From Pratylenchus scribneri (taxonomy: Eukaryota; Nematoda; Chromadorea; Rhabditida; Pratylenchidae), in the NCBI GenBank assembly GCA_030063045.1, contig JAQSEB010000155.1, positions 434,001-498,000 of the forward strand: 64,000 nucleotides of DNA, read 5' to 3'. Shown here in pieces: positions 22,543 through 35,700 of this stretch (position 1 is its first letter; each line of letters opens with the position of its first letter). Under the pieces are notes generated by a model. That model saw nothing but the letters and a program-made list of their open reading frames with translations. It made no database searches and was not told where the DNA came from. A program made the translations under genes and the position numbers.

Positions 22543-23589
22543 TTCCTTCCTTCAAATTCCCAAAATGTCCAATGGCCAATTATTATAGAAATTTCAAATT
22601 TCCGTTTTAAATTGTGGCCAATTTCCGCCATCATTTTTGGGCCATTTCTGCTGCTGATTTGTCCAAATCCAAATTCGGAAATGCCTTCCTAACAAGGCCA
22701 TCATCCCTTTCGCACATTCCCCGTGTCTGTCATTTGACCGCCCCTGCGGTTGGATTGAATTTGGCCGCCTCGCCGGAAACCATTTGATGAGAGGCCGACG
22801 GCAACCATCCATCCATCCATCCATTCTTCATTTTTCTTCCTTTTCGGCCTTTCTTCTTTACATTTTATTTATTCATTGGCCTTTCAATTTCAAGGGAATA
22901 GTCGAATTTAGAATGAATTGGCCAATAAATTATTAATTTTTTTTGGAGAATTATTTGCTTTAAATTTAAAGCCAAGGGAATTTTTGGGGCACTCGAATTC
23001 AATTCCTGTCAATTCAAAATTCATAATTCAAAGTTGATTGAGGAAGTCTGGAAAATTTGTCAATCAAAATTTTGGCCACTTCGAAAGCATCAAAAATTCA
23101 TTTTATCGGCTCAAAAAATTTCTCAATTCTTTTTCCCAAGTCTTTCCGCCTAAATTCAAGTGTACCCCAACCCCAACCCACGAAGCCCTGCCTTTACCTT
23201 CTCGAGGGATACAAAATCCCCCAATTTCCCCTTTCTCACTTCTTCTCAATCTCAAATCCCCTTCCCTTTCCTCCATCAATTTTTGTTTTGTTTGTTTGTC
23301 CAATAAATCACGTCAAATTTTGGAAAAAGCGCGCAAATCTTCCATCGAAAAAGTCTGGAACTAATCATCAAAAATTTGCTGAATCAATCCGATTAATTTC
23401 CTCCCATTTTACTCTCCTTTTTAAATTCTCTAATTTTCAATTTTCGCGCCCTTTCCCAAAAATTATTCATTCGAAAAATTTGTAAATGGAACGGTCCAGA
23501 ATCGAGGGTAATAAAGCAAAGCTGCCGGACCAATTTTATTTTGTAGAGCAAAAAAATGTTGCTTATTAATTTTGAGTCCACTTTTTTGG

Positions 23590-23705
23590 CCTTTACTAAG
23601 GGTCATCAGCAACAGGAAGGATTAGGGTCATTCGGGGTTAAGTTAAGGATATGAAGGGATAAAAATCATCTCAGGTATACCCTAACCCTAGCCCTAACAA
23701 TAATA
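23590..23705. repeat. Short palindrome with telomere-like ACCCTAA/TTAGGG text
   Basis: AAGGATTAGGGTCATTCGGG on the left and TACCCTAACCCTAGCCCTAA on the right, a few bases before the ENPP start codon. It resembles the small palindrome at 7213-7318 and text at 44450-44540, so it is more likely a small repeat family than a true interstitial telomere (nematode telomeres are TTAGGC). Confidence 0.45.
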
Positions 23706-23723
23706 AATGTAACATAATTTTGA

Positions 23724-26700
23724 ATGAATTCAGCGGTGGTACAAAAAGGAATGCCTCCGTCACCTTCGCCCCCACTTCGATTGGACATTCCCCAAATTGA
23801 ACAACAACAACAAAATGGTGGAACATTCCATTCAATTTCCCTTCGATCGCCAGCCGATAAACCTGTCATCCTTGGTTTCGATGGGAATGGCGCCGTTTGC
23901 AATGGGAGCATTGGCATTTCGACCAGTGGCGAAAAATCACCGGCCGAAGGGAATAGCCAAGGCCAATTGGTACATAAAAAGCATAAATATTTCCGCTAAT
24001 TCAGAAATCGGACAATTCCGGAATTGGTTAGGTCTATAAGCCGGCCTATTTTGGAAATCTCGGCTTCTAGACTTTGTATCGACTTAAGAATGGGTTAATT
24101 TGATTCGGCTTGGTCGATTTAATCTGTGAAATTTCAAACTGTTTTGAGCTTATTTTATAAATCTGAACCGTTGTTTAAACCCAAACCGGTTTTGATTTCA
24201 GCTTCCAGACTTCCAATTTGAGAATGGACTCATTCGACTTGGCATGATCAATTTAATAGTCTATAAAAATTTCATTTTCAGCTTGTTTTGAAAAACTGAA
24301 CCGTTGTTTAAACCCAAACCGGTTTTGGTTAATTAACTTTTTCCCAAGCCTTATTTCGGTGGGCGAGAATGACTCATTTGACTCGGCATGGTCAATTTAG
24401 TCTATGAAATTTCATTTTCAAACCAATATAAGTTTGTCTTTAAAAACTGAACCGTTGTTTACTTTAAACCCAAACCGGTTTTTGACTTACTTTTTCCTAA
24501 GCTTTATACCGGTCTGAAAATGAAATTTTATATATTAAATCGACCATGCTTAATCGATTGAGCCTATTTTTGGGATTCTGGGTTGCTTAGAAGATGAGAT
24601 TTCCAAAATTAGCCGGATAAAGGCTAATTTCCGGAATTGGCCCATTTCCTAAATTGACCGTAACTTAAATTAATTCCTATCAAGCATATTTGTACATAGA
24701 TTGAGACCACTGCCATCAATAAGCCATCAAAATTGCCGCCAGCCTCCCTCCGTTCCATATGCAAATTTCTTTCAAGTCGTCGTTTTTTGCTGGCTTTAGT
24801 CGCATTCCTCACAATTTTTGCCCTTTTGTTGATTATTACATTGGTTTTTGTCATTTTGAAGTGGGGCAAACAACAACATTTGGAGGATGCGGAATTTTTG
24901 AATCGAGATAGCAGCTGGCGCGATGGATGCGAACGAAAATGCAACGCAAAGTGAGAAGAAGGAGAGGGATTGGATAGGGTTGAGCTTGGGAAGTAAATTC
25001 TGGTTGCAATTTCCGGAACGAATTAATTCCGCCTGTTCTGCGGAAAGTTTTTAAATGGAAAGAATTAATTCCGCCTGTTCTGCGGAAAGTTTTTAAATGG
25101 AAAGAATTAATTCCGCCTGTTCTGCGGAAATTTTATAAATGGAAAGAATTAATTCCGCCTGTTCTCCGGAAAGTTTTTAACCGGAAAGAATTAATTCCGC
25201 CTGTTCTCCGGAAAGTTTTTAACCGGAAAGAATTAATTCCGCCTGTTCTCCGGAAAGTTTTTAACCGGAAAGAATTAATTCCGCCTGTTCTCCGGAAAGT
25301 TTTAACCGGAAAGAATTAATTCCGCCTGTTCTCCGGAAAGTTTTAATTAAAAATAGATGCAAAATTTGTGCTAAACATAATCGAAAAGTGGAGAAAATAA
25401 TTTAAAAATAATTTATCGAGATTACAATTCTTAAGGAATGCCGAAAAATGCAATAATTCCCCAAGGGTTATTAAAAGAAATTTCCTATTAATAAGCAATG
25501 TTATATTGCGAATTTATAATTAATATTCCCACCCCAAGATTCGATGTTCCCCCGCTGTTGTTGATCAGCATGGATGGATTTCGTGCCGACTATTTGCAAC
25601 GTAAAATCACTCCATCCGTGCAGCGGATAATGCAATGTGGGGCACATGCCGAATATATGTTGCCATCATATCCGTCCAAAACATTCCCAAACCATTACAC
25701 AATTGTCACTGGCCTCTATCCCGAATCGCATGGAATCGTCGATAATCACTTTTATGATGAGGAAATGCCGGATGAGGTCAATTTTTTATGGATACTATTT
25801 TTTACTCAAAAAATATATTTTACCCCCCCCCCCCCCCCCCCAAAATATTTTTTTTCCATCAAAATTAGTTTTTAACCCAAAATATTTTTGACTTCTAATA
25901 AATCATAAACCGGTTTTAGACCCTACAAACCTTATACCAATTTGTAGATTTCATCGGGACACATCGAATGGTATATAATTTGTCATCGTTTGGCCGAAAA
26001 TTAAAGAGTTTGGTTTAAACGGTTTAATTCGCTCACAGTTCCGGTTTAAACTAATTAAGTAATGTATATATCAAAAGACTCGTCTCGATGATATCTATAA
26101 AATGGTATGATTTGTAGGGTATGTAAAACCGGTTCCTGATATATTAGAAGTCAAAAACTACTTTTGTGTAAAAACTACTTTTTTTGGTAAAAAAACATTT
26201 TTTTTTTGACGAGGACTAGAAAAAAATATTCCATTTTTAAAGAAAAATTTTGCCAAATCTTCGCGCAACCCAATTTGGTACAATGGAGAACCGGTCAGTT
26301 GGTCAAAAGGAGAAAAATAATGCAAATTTGGTGAATGAATAGATTTGGAACACGGTGACCAAAAATGGCAAAAAATCAGCAATTTTCTTTTGGCCCGGCA
26401 GTGAAGTGCCAATTCAAGGGATGTTGCCCACATATCGATACAATTACAATGCATCGTTGCCATTCTCCAAACGGGTGGATCAAGTCAGTGTTCATTTATT
26501 TTATATTAATAAATTTATTAAATTAATTTATGGGAAAAATATATATTAATGGCGGAATGGGAAAAAAGCATTTATTAAAATATTCAAAAATTATTCTATT
26601 TATTAATGGTAAATTATATAATATAGGAATATGATTTCTATGAATTTTGATACCATATTAAATACCGTATATACTCTTTTAATTGCCCATAGGGAATTAT

Positions 26701-29700
26701 TTTTCAACCCTTCAAAAATTTGGACAATTTGGGGTCTAACTCCTTAATTTATGGACATTTAGTGGTTTTTTAGAGCTTTAATGAAAAAATGTTCAATAAA
26801 TTTAGTTTAAAATTCGCTCTGCTAGCCGTATCTCTAGGCTCTGAGTCTGAAAGTTGAGAGAGTGGGGAAATTAAAAGAGATGAGATGGTATTTTAGGAAA
26901 TGGGTCGAGAAGGCAAAATATAGATTAATGCCGAAATAGTAAAAAAGCAATTGGCAAATGCTAATTTAATAGGATAATTCGTTAAATAAAAGAAATTAAT
27001 TGGAAGAGCTTTAAAAATCGATCAAAATGCGAATATCAGAAAATTAGAATTAAAATATTTTTTGGCATTGGCACTAGGGTTGTTCAGACTTCTGCGTCGT
27101 TTTACAAGCGTGTCGGTTTTAAAATCAGTTTTTTAAAAGTGTCGGTTTTCGGTTTCTCCTATTTTCGGGTTAGGAAAAAATTCTAAATTTCGATTTTAAT
27201 TTGCAACGATTTTCTAAACCCAAAACTGACTTTGAACAATTCTAATTGGCACCATCGACCACAAAATTTATTATTATTGAGAACAAAAATACAAATTAAA
27301 TTTCAATGAATTAGAGGTCATTGAAATATCCAATATTTAAGTTTAAAAATACGGCTAAAAATATCCTCATTCAATTTTCATTCTCAATTTTCACAATGTC
27401 CTCTGACTTTGGGTTATTGCCGTTCTTCGTTGCTGTGGTTGACCTCTTCCCATTCCTACCCTCAACAGTTGATTTTGCCCTGTCCCACCAACAATAATGA
27501 TGTTGTTATTGGTGGATTGATTCACACTGGCACCCATCCTCATCCAATTTAACAGTACCCAATTGTAATAAATTGCACAGCAAAGGGAATCCATGTAGGA
27601 AAACATCGGGGTATAATCGCCGAATATTTGGGTGGAAGCTTGGCTCGCGATGGAGATTGTAGAGAAGGGAAAAATGACCGGGCAAAACATTGAAAATTAG
27701 CTCAAAAATGATTGTGAATTTGACCACTTTATTCTTCTGGAAAATTAACAAAAATGAGCTTTTTACCCCTAAAAATTAATTTAAAAAATATATTTTTTAA
27801 CCTCAAAAATGTAGTTTTTGTCTTATAATAAATCCGAAACCGGTTTTAGATCCTCTAAATTATATACCAATTTGTATATCTTATCGAGATTCGTCTTGAC
27901 TATAAATTTACTTAGTTTAAATCGAAACAGAGCGAGTTAAACCTTTTAAACCATATTTCCAATTTTGGTTTTAAACAGCTTAATTTTGGCCAAAATCTGA
28001 CATTTTATAAACCATTCGATGCGCCTCGATGAGTTCTACAAATTGGTATAAAGTTTGTAGGGTCTAAAACTGGTTTCTGATTTATTAGAAGTCAAAAACT
28101 ACTTTTGGGATAAAAAATAGTTTAAATTTTCATTTAAAATTCTCACAATTTTCATGCGATCATTTTGTCCAAGCCAATAGAAGAATGCAATGGAACAAAT
28201 CAAATTTAGTGTGCCAAAAGTGGTTTTCATCACCAATTGGGGTAAAAAGCGGAATTTTGCCGCAATGCATACCAACGGGGCACATCGAAGGGCTTTGAGG
28301 GGGAAAATATTCACAATTAATTAAGAAGGAAAATTGTGGAATGCATCTCAAATGGGCAGGCGCCGTTGCTTATATCTCATTTAGGACGAAACCGGTATTG
28401 ATGATTTTGGTGTCAAATTAAAGAGTTCACTGCTGGCTATCGATTGATATAAAATTTATTTGGATTGGTTAAAATTTGGTGGAATTGTGTTCAAAAAATC
28501 TTGAAAAATTAGCAATATATAATAATATTTTTTTATTATGGTTTTTTAAGTACAACTCTGCTATTTCTGAACCCAACTAAATTACCAAAATCATCAATAT
28601 CGGTTTCGTCCTTAATTATCTACAAGTGACGGCGTCCAATTGAGACATCGCCCAGTTGAAGGGGTCGGATTATGGAGTACCTGCTTTTGGATCCAATGGC
28701 AATTCGGAAATAAAAAATATAAAACTAAGACAATAGAAGAGGAAAACGAAGAGTGGCACAATTCGAGTGAAATATTTGCGTGATTCGTTGAGTGGAAATT
28801 TGAGGCAAATAATTCGATCCAATGTAAGGGAAAGCACAAAAAATGGGCCAATTGCAAAATAATTACCTGTGAAGAAATGTGAATATTAATGAATTTTATT
28901 GGATGTGAATTAGGGTTGGACAGAATCGATTTTAAAAACCGAAAATGAGGATTTTTGGCCTAAAACCGAAACCGAAGGCCAAAACCGATTGGTTTTCGGT
29001 TTTTAATTTTCACCCTGACTGAGGAACAATTTTTGGCTAAATTTTACTTTGTGGGACTGTTTTAGTTAAAATTTCTCTTAAGAAGATTTAAAAATAGATG
29101 AAAAAAATATTGGAGATTTTATTTGAACTAATTTGTTTAATTCTTTCGATATTTAATAAAAAAATTAAGATTTTAAAAATTTTTATTTTCTTTTTTTTCA
29201 AAACAGTTCAAAACCGAAAACTTCAGTTTAAAACCGATTCCGCCCAATCTTAGTGTGAAAATTACCATTGATGGCAAAAATCCAAAAAAGTGGTTGCAAA
29301 TGTTCTTTTGGATTGAAAATGGCAAAAACTTTTTGAATTGTTGATGGCAAAGTGGAAATAAGGCAAACGGTGTGGAGCGAGAGGAAGAGGCGAAGTGAAA
29401 GGGAAACACCCTTTGGGATGAGCAAAGGGGAATGGCCAAAAATGCGGGCCAACAAATGAATGTCCAGGCAAATGGCCATGGATTGGCACAACAATGCCAT
29501 ATAATTCTCCCAACGATTCAAAGTTTCCAAATAGTTGGTGTTGGGCGTAGAGGAGGGCAACAAAACTACAGGTGTTACGGTAAAGGATGAGTTGTTGGAG
29601 GACATGAAGGAAATTGGTGTAAATGTGAGAGAATTAGACTGTTCAAAAATGGCTTAAATTATGCAAATAAATTTGGAAGGATGCAAATAAATATGGCTTA

Positions 29701-32700
29701 AAAATTAAAAAGCATGTGTGTTTTGATGTAAAAAACAGGTGAAAATGCAATTTGCAAAAAAAAGCTATTATTTCGAGGCTTAAAGGCATCCATTCCATAC
29801 ATATAATGATCATTTTGTGTGTGGGCCAAGTTTATATCGTTCCACTATTTTGGCTATTAAAATATCTGGCTTTTTTGAAAAGTTTAAAAATTTGTCATCA
29901 ATTTTAAATCTCATTTTAAGCTAATTTTACAACATAAAACGAATCGACGCGACGATTCTCTAAAAAATTTTTTATTAAAAAAACACATCTGCATAGGATA
30001 GGATAATTTTTAAATTTCTATAAAATTTTCCTTCGGCTCACTCCAAATAAAAATATTTCATAGATCGTCAAAAAAAAATTTTTTAAAATTAAGCTAGCCA
30101 TGCAGTTTATGGTATAATAAAATTATTTTTTGGACCACTATAAAATTTTTTTTTTATAAAAGTTCCTGAGTGACCCGTCGACTCATTTTTATTTTGTAAG
30201 TAAATTTAGCTTCCTTGTCATGAATGACTTATGGTAATGATATGATTTTTTTTTAGATTTTTACAATCTTTTTCGACTTTTAAAGACGTAAAATGTGACT
30301 AAGTTATGCCATGAACTCATTAAAATAAATTCGCGCGCAAATTTCCCCAAATTGCCAATTCAAAGAATTCTATTTCCTTCTATTTTCTTATGCTCCCGTG
30401 TTAAATGTTTCCGCTTGAATTCCTCACTCAAAAATTGTATAAAATAAGTATTATATTAAGTATATGCATAAAGTATAAATTTGTTAATTTTTGTTTTTAT
30501 TACGCAATTTAAAAATGCATGACATAAATTTATAAAATAAAGCTAATGGCTTATTTATTATTAATTAATTAATTTTTTTTACCAATGTGAGAGGGAAATG
30601 GGAATAATAAAGTGAAGGTCAAAAAGACGCAGAGCAGGGAAAAATTTGGGTTTAAAAAGTCAGATTGAGGCAATATTTGATTGATAGGGTGACACGGCCG
30701 ATTCAAAAACTGGGGGTACAGTAGGATGAATATGAGAAAGTAGGCATTGTTGGCAGATAAATTTTAAAAATCAAAAGTGAAAAATTGTCTCGAGAATATA
30801 TGTAATTGAATAAAAATGTGCGCAAAATAAATAACCAAGCCAAATTAAAAAATTCAATGTTCGCTTGGTCTATGATGTTTTTGGTTTTTAAATTAAGCAA
30901 AAAAAATGTAATTTAATTTGGATTTTATTAAATTGGAATTGGCTGATAAAATGGCATTTATTAAATTGGGAAATGTTGAGAAAATTCAAAAATTCATAGA
31001 AAAGGAATTTAATTTTTAATTGAATAAAATAAAATATAATTAATATAATTAAAAGGTGATTGATTGGCTGCGGCTGGACGAGACAGATCGACCCGCATTT
31101 TTGGCCATGTATTTTGAGCAACCGGACACGGCAATGCACAGGGAAGGCCCCGATTCGGATGCGGTCAATTCCGCACTGATTTATGTGGACGCAATGATCA
31201 ACTATTTGATGCAACAATTGGATAATAATGTACATATTTTACAGATAAAATTTCACTGGAAATAGGACATTTCCGGAAATGGCTAAATGCTGGGCTAGTC
31301 AATTATAGAAATCTCGGTTTCTAGTTCTCCAAAAAGTAGGAATAGGCTACCGTAAAGCTTCTAATAGAAGCCCCGGGGCTTATAAATTTCATAGACCCTC
31401 CTAGGTGGGAAATTTTCGATTTTTTAAAAACTAAAAATGCTTATTTTGGCTTAATTTCGGCTTTTTCGGCTTAATTTCACCTAAAAATTGGTTATTTGTG
31501 AAAAAAATTTTCAATGGAAAGGGTAGCTTCTATTAGAGCGGGGGCTTCTACTAGAGGGGGCTTCTATTAGAAGTTTTACGATAATTTGATTCGGCCTGGT
31601 CGATTTAGTGTCGTGCGTGAAATTTCAATTTCACAACGGTCTTGTTTTGAATAAAAACTAAGCCTTAGCTTAAACTCAAGCCAATTTTGACTTATTAACA
31701 TTTGTCTACCCTTTTAAATTTATTTGAAATTTCAGCGATATGGGTTTGTTCGAGAAATGCTGAACCATTTAAACCCAAACCGGTCTAATATTTGCCTAAT
31801 TTTAGGTTTTTAAATCTTGACTAAATCGATCAAGCTGAGTCGAATAAGCCTATTCTCAGGTCTTTCGGTTTTCTAGAAGTCTAGATTTCCAAAATTGGCT
31901 AGCCCAACATCTCTGGAAATGTTCAATTTCCGAAATTGTCAGTGTCTAAAAATATATACAAAAAAAATTGGGGGTGAAATTGAAATAGACATTTTAAAAT
32001 ACATTGTATTGCATTGTACTCATTTTACTATATTTGGACGGACAAATTAAATTAATTTTTAATTATAATTAATTTACCCCTTTTTCAGGGTTTCCTTGGC
32101 TGCATTAATTTGGTGATTCTTTCGGACCATGGTTTGTACATCTGAATTCCCCTACATCAATTTTCTCATCTTTAGGTGCCCAAAAATTGCGAGAAGATCA
32201 TTTTATCGCGATGGACCAATTCGTGGATGCCCGCGACCCAAATGTGGGCGGTGTTTTTGGTGGCACAATTGGCCATATCAACTTTAAAAAGAGCTCAAGT
32301 CCTTTTTTAAATTATACTTCTCTAAAACAAATGAAATAATTCATATTTCTCAGATTGAGAGAAGGAAATGAATTTGATTTAAGTTTAAGCTAAAATCATT
32401 GAAATTTTAACTAATTAATAATTAAAATTAGTGAACAAGTCAAATAAATATAGGTACTTATTTATCGGTTATCTACGGTCTATTTTTTTGATATTCTTAT
32501 TTTATTCATATTTAATTGTAAAACTATGAAGCTATTTTAGGTTTATTAGAATCTTATGACCGAAATGATTTTTCATTATTCCTATTTAATTGCAAAACTA
32601 TGAAAAAAAATACAATTTTTAAGTTAGTATCTTACGAGCAATTTTGGGGGTAACCGGTAACAAAGGGTGAGGTGAAAAATCTGCTGGAAGAAACCGATAA

Positions 32701-35700
32701 ATATGATATAAATAAAATTTCATTTACGAATATATTCCATATTTTTGATCTGAAATTTGGCACATTTAAAATGATATTCTTATTGCAATATTTATATACT
32801 ATTTTTAGATACTCAAAAATTTTATATTTTTTCATATTAAAATATTTGTAATTTTAAAAATTTATTCTCTTCAAATCAAATTCCCCTTAAATTTATTTTC
32901 ACACTACAGGCCAAGCATTCATTGAACGTGTTCTTGCCCCAATGTCTTGCCGAGGTGGCCAAACATTTCGAGTTTACACGCGGGATAGCATGCCAAAACG
33001 ATATCAGTCAGTTCACATTTGGGAAGGGTATAATACAATTATTTATAGGCTTTTGGCCTATAGATCAACGAATTAATAGCCAATCTTACTAAAAGGGATA
33101 TTCAATTTGAATTATTTATTAATTTCTTCCAAAAATTGGGATTTATTAAATGAATTTTCGGATTAAATAATTTTAAGCTTAAGAACTCGAGATCAACGGG
33201 AAAAACCGAGAAACATTTTTTAAAAATTCTTTATGAATTTTTAAAAATTTTTCAAAAATTGCAATAAAAACCAAAATTTCAAAAAAGAATTTTTCAAAAT
33301 CAAATTATGGAACAAATCTGAAATTTTTTGATTAATATTATTAATTATATGCTAATAAATATACAAAAATCAAGGCTGGAATTTCGATAGTTTTTTAGTT
33401 ATGGATTTTTTAAAAATTTTTTTGGTAATTCAAAAAAATTCAATGATTTTCATAATATTGTCTATTGTCATTTTCATTTGATCCTGGCGAATTTTTGAAC
33501 CATATATTCTGCTAATGTATGAATTTTCAGCTATACAAAAAGTGGACGAATTGGTGAAATTGTGATCGATTCGGTGGGTGGCACTCGCCTTTTTGTGGAT
33601 CAACGAAGTATGAAGGAGCATGGATCGCTGGAAAAGGGCGATCACGGATACGATAATAGAATGCGCGAAATGCGTGCCATTTTCGGGGCCTGGGGCCATT
33701 CAATAAAACGTGCATATGAGGAAAAACCCTTCCAAAATATTGAACTCTACAATTTGTTCACTGGTCAGTTATTTTTGGGTCCAGTCAATTTATTAGAATA
33801 AATTGGTCTAATTTTCGATTAAATTTATATCAAAATAATCCAATAAATTAAACACATCAAAAACAAATTTGACGGAATATTTTTTTTATTTATTTTTATA
33901 TTTTAATTTTTAGTTTTTTTTGTCGATGGCCAAAATTCATTTGCATTAAAAATAATAAAAATTCTTTTTTTTAAAAAATCTTAGAGTATTATTTGTTTAT
34001 GGGATGCAAATAAAATCCTCACTTATCAGAAATTCATGCACTATTTCATCATTTCTTTTATTCTCATGTCGTTGAAAAGTGAAAATATTACTTGTCATTG
34101 TCATTCTTTAAAAAAGAGTAAAATAATTATTGTTTAATTCTGATTTAATTTATAGCCAAATTATCCAATAAATTACCATTTTTCTCTGTGATTCAATCTC
34201 AAAAATAAATTTGATGGAATATTTTTAATCGTGTTTGCGCGTTTCACTTAAATGGTCGGAAATGCGCGTTTCACTTAAATTGGTCGTTTATTCTTATATT
34301 TAAATTTAGAAGGATTAAACCAAAAAACCAATGATGTTCTCGGATTCAGCGTGTTGTAAACCTAAAACCAGTTTAAAAACATAAATTATCTTTGATAAAA
34401 CATCTAAAACATCAATGTTTTTGATTTAACATCTATTTTCAAACAATCAATGTTTTTGCCGGTTTAATATGTATAAATATATGTTTTTAAACTGATTTAG
34501 GTGTTTTGCAACACGCTGAATTCGAAAACATCATCGGTTTGGCAATCGTAAAGAATCCGCATCCCAAAAAATTTTTTTGTTTAATTTTTCAAAAATTGGT
34601 TTATAGGGGTTTTCGGGGGGCGTAGAAAACGAATTTGACATCCATTTTATTATATCTTACCATCTTGGTAAGAAAATGTCAACTTTTACCAAGGAAATGC
34701 AAAGGGGGGGACCAAGGGCATGTTTGACGAAAATTTTTTACATAGCCAAATAATAGCTCAATCAACGCAGCTCGATGAGCTGAGTCCAATGGTAGCATTT
34801 TTATAAGGTAATATGGAGTTATTGACAAGTTATGATCAAAAGAAATATCTGTCTTAGTAAGGTATTTAGACCTCTAACTTGAATAAAACGCATTATTAAG
34901 AAATAAAAGTGGTACCATTGGACTCAGCTCATCGAGCTGCGTTGATTGAGCTATTATTTGGCTATGTAAAATTTTTCGACAAACATGCCTTTGGCCCCCC
35001 TTTGCATTTCCTTGGTAAAAGTTGGCATTTTCTTACCAAGATGGTAAGATATAATAAAATGGATGTCAAATTCGTTTTCTACGCCCCCGAAAACCCCTAT
35101 AAACCAATTTTTGAAAAATTAAACAAAAAAATTTTTTGGGATGCGGATTATTTACGATTGCCAAACCGTCTTTTTTAAAATCATAAAGCATTCATTTATT
35201 TATGGGAAGCAAATAATATACTCATTTGTTAGAAATGCATACACTATTTCTTCATTTCTTTCTTTCTCATGCGATTGAAAAAAGGCCTTTAAAATGAGAA
35301 AATATTGTAAATTCTGATTTAATTTATAGCCAAATATAATCCAATAAATTTCAATTTTTCGTTTTCCCCTCCTCTGATTCGATCAAATATAAATGTGGTG
35401 GAATATTTTTATTTTAAATTTTTATTTTAATTTTTTACATTTTTGAAAATTGCCAATGACCTTCCTAAATTCATTTTTTTCAATAAAAATTTTCTTTAAA
35501 AATCTTAAAGCAATGATTTGTTTATGGGAAGCAAATGACAGCTCAATTATCAAAAATTCATACATTATTTCTTCATTACTTTCCTTTTCATTCCATCAAA
35601 AAGGAAAAATACTATTTGCCTTTGTTAATTGTTATCATTTAGAAAGGAGCAACTTTACTGCTAAAATTAATTTTGTAAAAATTTTCAATTATCAAAATTA

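Larger units (their letters stand above)
27391..29605 (-). pseudogene. Nematode seven-transmembrane receptor gene nested antisense in ENPP intron 5, one frameshift
   Basis: Four exons on the minus strand: 29605-29266, 28866-28681, 28292-28147 and 27736-27391. Exon 1: N-terminus with possible N-glycosylation sites (NNSS), then TM1 ([20 protein letters not shown]) and TM2 ([15 protein letters not shown]). Exon 2: TM3 ending [10 protein letters not shown], the DRY-like position of chemoreceptor-type GPCRs, and TM4. Exon 3: a loop with two Cys, then TM5 ([14 protein letters not shown]). Exon 4: TM6 ([12 protein letters not shown]) in one frame and TM7 ([20 protein letters not shown]) in the next, so total length is one base out (1018 nt) and the shift lies near 27658-27690, close to a TTTTT run. 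No short in-phase intron resolves it. It may be a pseudogene or a real receptor (about 338 aa) with a sequence error; receptor subfamily not assigned. Confidence 0.7.

Noticed and set aside
29640..31055. Further exons of the nested receptor or another nested gene
   Set aside because: AT-rich, no frame with family resemblance; the receptor model already has a plausible start at 29605.
34909..35178. Plus-strand 89-codon frame
   Set aside because: It is one arm of the 634 bp palindrome.
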